A DNA stretch of 9,921 bases, taken from contig JAUWSD010000025.1 of assembly GCA_030610225.1 (NCBI GenBank), positions 1-9,921 on the forward strand, in the 5' to 3' direction. Shown here one piece after another: positions 6,435-9,921 of this stretch (position 1 is its first letter; the number at the start of each line of letters is the position of its first letter). The stretch comes from Chloroflexota bacterium (GTDB taxonomy: Bacteria; Chloroflexota; Anaerolineae; Anaerolineales; UBA11579). A model generated the notes under the pieces. That model worked only from the letters and a program-made list of their open reading frames with translations, did not search any database and was not told the DNA's origin. The translations under genes were made by a program, and so were the position numbers.

Positions 6435-8033
6435 ATGGGTAAAAATGAAAAAGAAAATAATAACAATGACATTGAAACATCATCCGGTATTCCTGTCCCA
6501 ATAGTGCAGAAACCTTCAAACATTTACCTCTCACCTGAAAAAATAGGCTTTCCGGGTCAATACCCGTATACCCGCGGGATCCACACCAGCATGTACCGGG
6601 GTAGACTGTGGACCATGCGCCAATATGCAGGTTTTGGCTCAGCTGAGGAAACAAATCGGCGTTTCCGTTTCCTTCTCGACAAAGGGCAAACCGGTTTATC
6701 TATCGCTTTTGATCTCCCAACTCAGATCGGATATGATGCCGATGACCCCATAGCTCTCGGTGAAGTCGGAAAAGTTGGTGTTTCTATATCTTCCCTTCAG
6801 GACATGGAAGCGCTATTCAGCGGCATTCCTCTTGATAAAGTTTCAACCAGCATGACCATCAATGCGCCAGCAGCGATCCTGCTGGCGATGTATATTGTTG
6901 TTGCTAAGAAACAGGGCGTTCAGCCAGAAAATCTTCGCGGCACTGTTCAGAATGATATCCTGAAGGAGTATATTGCCAGGGGCACCTACATCTTCCCACC
7001 CAAACATTCCATGCGTCTGATCACCGATCTCTTTAAATATTGTGAAGAGAATATTCCTCGCTGGAACACCATCAGTGTCTCTGGATATCATATCCGTGAG
7101 GCAGGCTCGAATGCCGTTCAGGAAGTTGCTTTCACCCTTGCAAATGCGATCACTTATGTCCAGGCTGCAATTGATAATGGTTTGGATGTTAATAAATTTT
7201 CTCAACAGATCTCATTCTTCTTCAACGCCCATAATGATTTCCTTGAAGAAATAGCTAAATTCAGGGCAGCAAGGCGTATGTGGGCAACGATCATGAAGGA
7301 AAAATTTGACGCCACAAACCCACGCGCGATGATGATGCGCTTTCACACTCAGACAGCCGGTTCTGCACTAACAGCACAGCAGCCAGAAAATAATATTGTT
7401 CGGGTCGCCCTTCAAGCCCTCTCGTCTGTTTTGGGAGGTACGCAGTCATTGCATACGAACAGCATGGATGAAGCTTTGTGGCTGCCCACCGAATCGTCAG
7501 TGCAGGTTGCACTTCGCACTCAGCAGATCATCGCTGAAGAAACCGGTGTCACAAACACTGTTGATCCTTTTGCCGGTTCATACGTGATTGAAAATCTTAC
7601 AAATGAGATTGAGAATAGAGCTTTTGAGTATATCCAGAGAATTGAGGCCATGGGCGGTGTTTTAACAGCTATCGAGAACAACTTCATCCAGAATGAAATT
7701 CAGAATACTGCCTATGATCACCAGAAAGAAATAGAAAAAGGCAACCGAATTGTAGTTGGAGTGAATAAATATCAGGCTGATGAAAAGATCAAACTAGAAT
7801 CTCTTTCTGTTGATCCAAGCATAGAATCTGAGGCAAGGGATCGCCTTACTATCCTAAGAGAATCAAGAGATGAACAAAAAGTATCTCAGCTGATCAGGAA
7901 TCTTGAAGATGCGGCAAACTCAGATAAAAATTTATTACCCCTCTTTGTTGAGATGGTTGAAAATTACATCACCCTTGGTGAGATCACAGGTGTGCTGAGA
8001 AATATTTGGGGCGAATACTCACCTTCGAATTAA
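6435..8033 (+). CDS. mcmA1: Methylmalonyl-CoA mutase, catalytic (large) subunit without B12-binding domain
   Basis: A 532-residue TIM-barrel subunit of the coenzyme-B12 mutase that interconverts succinyl-CoA and (R)-methylmalonyl-CoA. The acyl-CoA mutase core is evident from YPYTRGIHTSMY (43-54) through GTVQNDILKEYI (169-180) and SVSGYHIREAG (214-224) to GGTQSLHTNSMDEA (334-347). By alignment from memory with the Propionibacterium enzyme, Tyr54 corresponds to Tyr89, Arg194 to Arg207, and Tyr218-His219 to Tyr243-His244. Tyr and Arg at the first two sites indicate methylmalonyl-CoA specificity rather than isobutyryl-CoA mutase. The protein stops after the barrel and linker (WGEYSPSN), so the cobalamin-binding domain with the DXHXXG motif must be a separate subunit, not encoded in this window. 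The first 18 residues are polar and Asn-rich. The start has GGAG (6426-6429) five bases upstream. First gene of a three-gene operon. Confidence 0.94.
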   Translation: MGKNEKENNNNDIETSSGIPVPIVQKPSNIYLSPEKIGFPGQYPYTRGIHTSMYRGRLWTMRQYAGFGSAEETNRRFRFLLDKGQTGLSIAFDLPTQIGYDADDPIALGEVGKVGVSISSLQDMEALFSGIPLDKVSTSMTINAPAAILLAMYIVVAKKQGVQPENLRGTVQNDILKEYIARGTYIFPPKHSMRLITDLFKYCEENIPRWNTISVSGYHIREAGSNAVQEVAFTLANAITYVQAAIDNGLDVNKFSQQISFFFNAHNDFLEEIAKFRAARRMWATIMKEKFDATNPRAMMMRFHTQTAGSALTAQQPENNIVRVALQALSSVLGGTQSLHTNSMDEALWLPTESSVQVALRTQQIIAEETGVTNTVDPFAGSYVIENLTNEIENRAFEYIQRIEAMGGVLTAIENNFIQNEIQNTAYDHQKEIEKGNRIVVGVNKYQADEKIKLESLSVDPSIESEARDRLTILRESRDEQKVSQLIRNLEDAANSDKNLLPLFVEMVENYITLGEITGVLRNIWGEYSPSN

Positions 8034-8046
8034 TTGGAGCTTTGAA

Positions 8047-8448
8047 ATGGAAATACCTGTCAAAATTAATCACATAGCTATAGCAGTAACTGACCTGGAA
8101 GGATCGCTTTTTTTCTGGAAAGATGCCTTAGGTCTTGAAGTTGAAAAGACTGAAGAAGTTGGCGCTGAAAAAGCGATAGTCTCCTTTTTAAATATTGGCA
8201 GCTGTAAAATAGAACTTGTGCAGTCAACCGATCCCGAATCCGGGTTGGGAAAATATCTTGAGAAAAAAGGACCGGGTATTCACCATATCTGTGTTGAAGT
8301 AGAAAATATTGAGATGATGGTGAAACAGTTAAAAGATAAAGGTATCCAGCTGATCAATGAGATTCCCAGAGAAAAAAAGGACGGGCGCAGATATGTGTTC
8401 ATTCACCCCGAAAGCACTCAGGGTGTCTTGGTAGAGCTATATCAATAA
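8047..8448 (+). CDS. mce: Methylmalonyl-CoA epimerase (VOC fold)
   Basis: A 133-residue metalloenzyme of the vicinal-oxygen-chelate superfamily that interconverts (S)- and (R)-methylmalonyl-CoA, supplying the isomer the mutase uses. Two beta-alpha-beta-beta-beta repeats are visible, beginning at KINHIAIAV (6-14) and GIHHICVEV (77-85). Likely metal ligands are His9, one of His79/His80 and Glu130 in VLVELYQ, with a further ligand in the IELVQ strand (55-59). Length matches the family. It begins 13 bp after the mutase stop, with GGAG (8036-8039) seven bases upstream of its ATG. The mutase neighbour makes epimerase far more likely than another glyoxalase-type enzyme. Confidence 0.93.
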   Translation: MEIPVKINHIAIAVTDLEGSLFFWKDALGLEVEKTEEVGAEKAIVSFLNIGSCKIELVQSTDPESGLGKYLEKKGPGIHHICVEVENIEMMVKQLKDKGIQLINEIPREKKDGRRYVFIHPESTQGVLVELYQ

Positions 8449-8453
8449 TTCTC

Positions 8454-9020
8454 ATGTCATTTGATCTGAATAAAATCAATCCCCGATTGTTAAAATCCGA
8501 ACCGATCCAGAGATGTAATTTCTCCAATTGCAAAGCAGCATGCTGTGTCTTTGGTGCATGGGTAGACGATTTCCATAAAAAAGAGATACTTTCAAATTCT
8601 ATCCTGATCTCTCAACACATGCGAAAAGGATATGAAAAACCCTCATCCTGGTTCAACGAGCTCTCAGAACCGGATCAGCACTCCTTATCCGGTACAGTAA
8701 CGCACACTACAGTTCTGGACAACCCTGATCATTATGGTGGGACTGCCTGTATATTTATGCGTGAAGACCATAAATGTACATTACAAGTTGCTTCAGAAGT
8801 AAATGGAGATCATCCTTGGAGATTCAAACCCTTCTACTGTATCCTCCATCCCCTTGACCTGGACGAACAGGGCCGTATCACCCTTGACGAAACTAAAGAG
8901 CTCGTCAACGAGCCTGCCAGTTGTGTTCGCAAAGCAGAACATAAAACTCCTTTGATAGAAATATTTTCCGAGGAGCTGGAATATTTACTTGGTAAAAGAA
9001 TTAATAAGAAAAACGGCTGA
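8454..9020 (+). CDS. Eight-cysteine cluster protein (YkgJ/DUF3109-like), function unknown
   Basis: A 188-residue soluble protein with no signal peptide or membrane segment. It has exactly eight cysteines: Cys21, 26, 30 and 31 (CNFSNCKAACC), Cys99 and 108, Cys129 (FYCILHPL) and Cys157. The spacing C-X4-C-X3-CC, followed by paired cysteines and a CXXHP element, resembles the YkgJ/DUF3109 type of cysteine-cluster protein, which is thought to bind a metal or iron-sulfur cluster; the family call is from memory of the pattern. Its ATG is only five bases after the epimerase stop and has no clear Shine-Dalgarno sequence, so translation is probably coupled. The TGA stop lies inside the stem of the operon terminator. 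A role in mutase or cobalamin chemistry is suggested only by position. Confidence 0.8.
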   Translation: MSFDLNKINPRLLKSEPIQRCNFSNCKAACCVFGAWVDDFHKKEILSNSILISQHMRKGYEKPSSWFNELSEPDQHSLSGTVTHTTVLDNPDHYGGTACIFMREDHKCTLQVASEVNGDHPWRFKPFYCILHPLDLDEQGRITLDETKELVNEPASCVRKAEHKTPLIEIFSEELEYLLGKRINKKNG

Positions 9021-9043
9021 GTTTCTCAGCCGTTTTATTTTTA
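9010..9043. terminator. Bidirectional intrinsic terminator
   Basis: AAAACGGCTGAG (9010-9021), loop TTT, and CTCAGCCGTTTT (9025-9036) form a perfect 12-bp stem. Plus-strand transcripts end in TTTTATTTTTA. Minus-strand transcripts, coming from the permease gene, end in a run starting TTTTTCTT (9013-9006). It therefore serves both the mutase operon and the converging permease. The stop codon of the eight-cysteine gene (9018-9020) is part of the left arm. Confidence 0.92.
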
Positions 9044-9057
9044 TTCAAGTATCTTGA

Positions 9058-9921
9058 TTACTCGTACCTAAGTGCTTCAACTGGCTCAAGACTGGCAGCC
9101 CTGTTCGCAGGATAAAGCCCAAAGAACAATCCAACTGCTGCAGAGAAAATCGTTGCCAGAAGTACCGCATCCAGACTGATCAATGGACTCAAGGAAGTAT
9201 TGTTTGCCTCAGCAACTAATCTAACCACCTCGCCAATTCCCCACCCCAAAAGAATTCCAATGATCCCACCAATAAGACTAAGTAAGATCGACTCAGTCAG
9301 GAATTGAACCAGAATATCCCTCTTTTTAGCACCCATTGCCTTGCGGAGCCCGATTTCTTTTGTACGCTCAATAACTGATACAAGCATGATATTCATGATC
9401 CCAATGCCGCCAACCAACAAAGATATTCCTGCAATTCCTCCAAGAAAGATCGTTAGAACACCAGTGATCGCCGAAGCAGTATCTAGGAAATCCTGCTGAT
9501 CAAAAATTGTGAAATCATCCTCACCAATATCAGTATTATGGCGAGCTCGAAGAATAACTGTGATCTCTTCTGTCGCCTGGCTTACTGCTTCAGCAGATAT
9601 AGCTTTTACATAGATCAGATCAACAGAATCTCTCGGGTTTCTGATCAGCAGCCTTGATTGAGCCGTAGTCATAGGAATAATTATGAAGTCATCTTCACTC
9701 CCCATCGGTCCCATTGGAGCGCCGCCCTTCTCTTCTAAAACTCCAATGATCCTGAATGGCTGCCCATCAAGTTTGATGGTTTCACCAACAACACCTTCTT
9801 TACGACCAAATAGTTCATCTGCTACTTGGACTCCAATCACTGCAACAGAAGATTTTCCGATTAAGTGTCCCTCACCAATGAATTCACCTTCTGTTACGAA
9901 CCAATCTCTAACACTTGAGTA
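9058..9921 (-). CDS. MacB-type ABC transporter permease, C-terminal part (runs off right edge)
   Basis: The last 287 residues of an inner-membrane FtsX/MacB-family permease; the reading frame stays open to the right edge, so the GTG at 9840 is an internal codon and not the start. Visible are the end of the periplasmic MacB-type domain (VRDWFVTEGEF near the edge, then VADELFG and RIIGVLEEKGG), three membrane segments at about 154-183, 206-233 and 250-270 of the fragment, and the conserved cytosolic stretch ERTKEIGLRKAMGA (185-198). The protein ends in the family-typical YPANRAASLEPVEALRYE. Such proteins couple to an ATPase subunit and drive export of peptides, lipoproteins or drugs by a mechanotransmission mechanism. 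The substrate cannot be told, and the N-terminal membrane segment and any ATPase gene are outside the window. A Gly/Met-rich patch (GGAPMGPMG) lies in the periplasmic part. Confidence 0.9.
   Translation of the reverse strand, partial: YSSVRDWFVTEGEFIGEGHLIGKSSVAVIGVQVADELFGRKEGVVGETIKLDGQPFRIIGVLEEKGGAPMGPMGSEDDFIIIPMTTAQSRLLIRNPRDSVDLIYVKAISAEAVSQATEEITVILRARHNTDIGEDDFTIFDQQDFLDTASAITGVLTIFLGGIAGISLLVGGIGIMNIMLVSVIERTKEIGLRKAMGAKKRDILVQFLTESILLSLIGGIIGILLGWGIGEVVRLVAEANNTSLSPLISLDAVLLATIFSAAVGLFFGLYPANRAASLEPVEALRYE

Noticed and set aside
6843..7205. 120-codon open frame on the minus strand
   Set aside because: It lies wholly antisense to the conserved mutase catalytic core and shows no family features; it is a shadow of that gene.
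9838..9840. GTG as start of the permease gene
   Set aside because: The frame continues without a stop to the window edge, and the upstream residues match the MacB periplasmic domain, so this is an internal valine.

Overview
The window is a stretch of bacterial chromosome carrying mostly conserved housekeeping and core metabolic genes. It holds no rRNA or tRNA gene, CRISPR array, insertion sequence or phage signature. The gene content suits an anaerobic Chloroflexota bacterium, most likely Anaerolineae: a split methylmalonyl-CoA mutase lacking its B12 domain, a cNMP-like/PH-domain membrane protein ahead of def, and infA paired with rsmG. That placement is an inference from gene style, not from a marker gene or a database search.

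Layout, left to right. A phosphohexomutase gene (minus, 26-1495) and a cNMP-fold/double-PH membrane protein gene (plus, 1582-3261) diverge from an 86-bp gap in which the -35 boxes of two opposed promoters overlap. The membrane-protein gene overlaps def (peptide deformylase, 3251-3766) by 11 bp. A 133-bp gap with several competing inverted repeats then precedes recF (3900-5102). recF converges with an infA-rsmG pair on the minus strand (6168-5138). infA has a near-consensus promoter, a predicted leader of about 145 nt, and a terminator-like hairpin just before its ribosome binding site. Diverging from infA is a tight three-gene plus-strand operon (6435-9020): methylmalonyl-CoA mutase catalytic subunit, methylmalonyl-CoA epimerase, and a small eight-cysteine protein. 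It ends in a perfect 12-bp bidirectional terminator hairpin. On the far side, a MacB-type ABC transporter permease gene (minus) runs off the right edge.

Working together: mutase and epimerase interconvert succinyl-CoA and methylmalonyl-CoA (propionate metabolism), but the B12-binding subunit must be encoded elsewhere. Def, IF-1 and RsmG serve translation (N-terminal processing, initiation, 16S rRNA methylation), and RecF serves recombinational repair. I see no clear new multi-gene system. The best leads are the unusual membrane protein with a degenerate cNMP pocket, the cysteine-cluster protein tied to the mutase operon, and the two structured leaders upstream of recF and infA. No gap longer than 300 bp occurs; the longest is 6169-6434.
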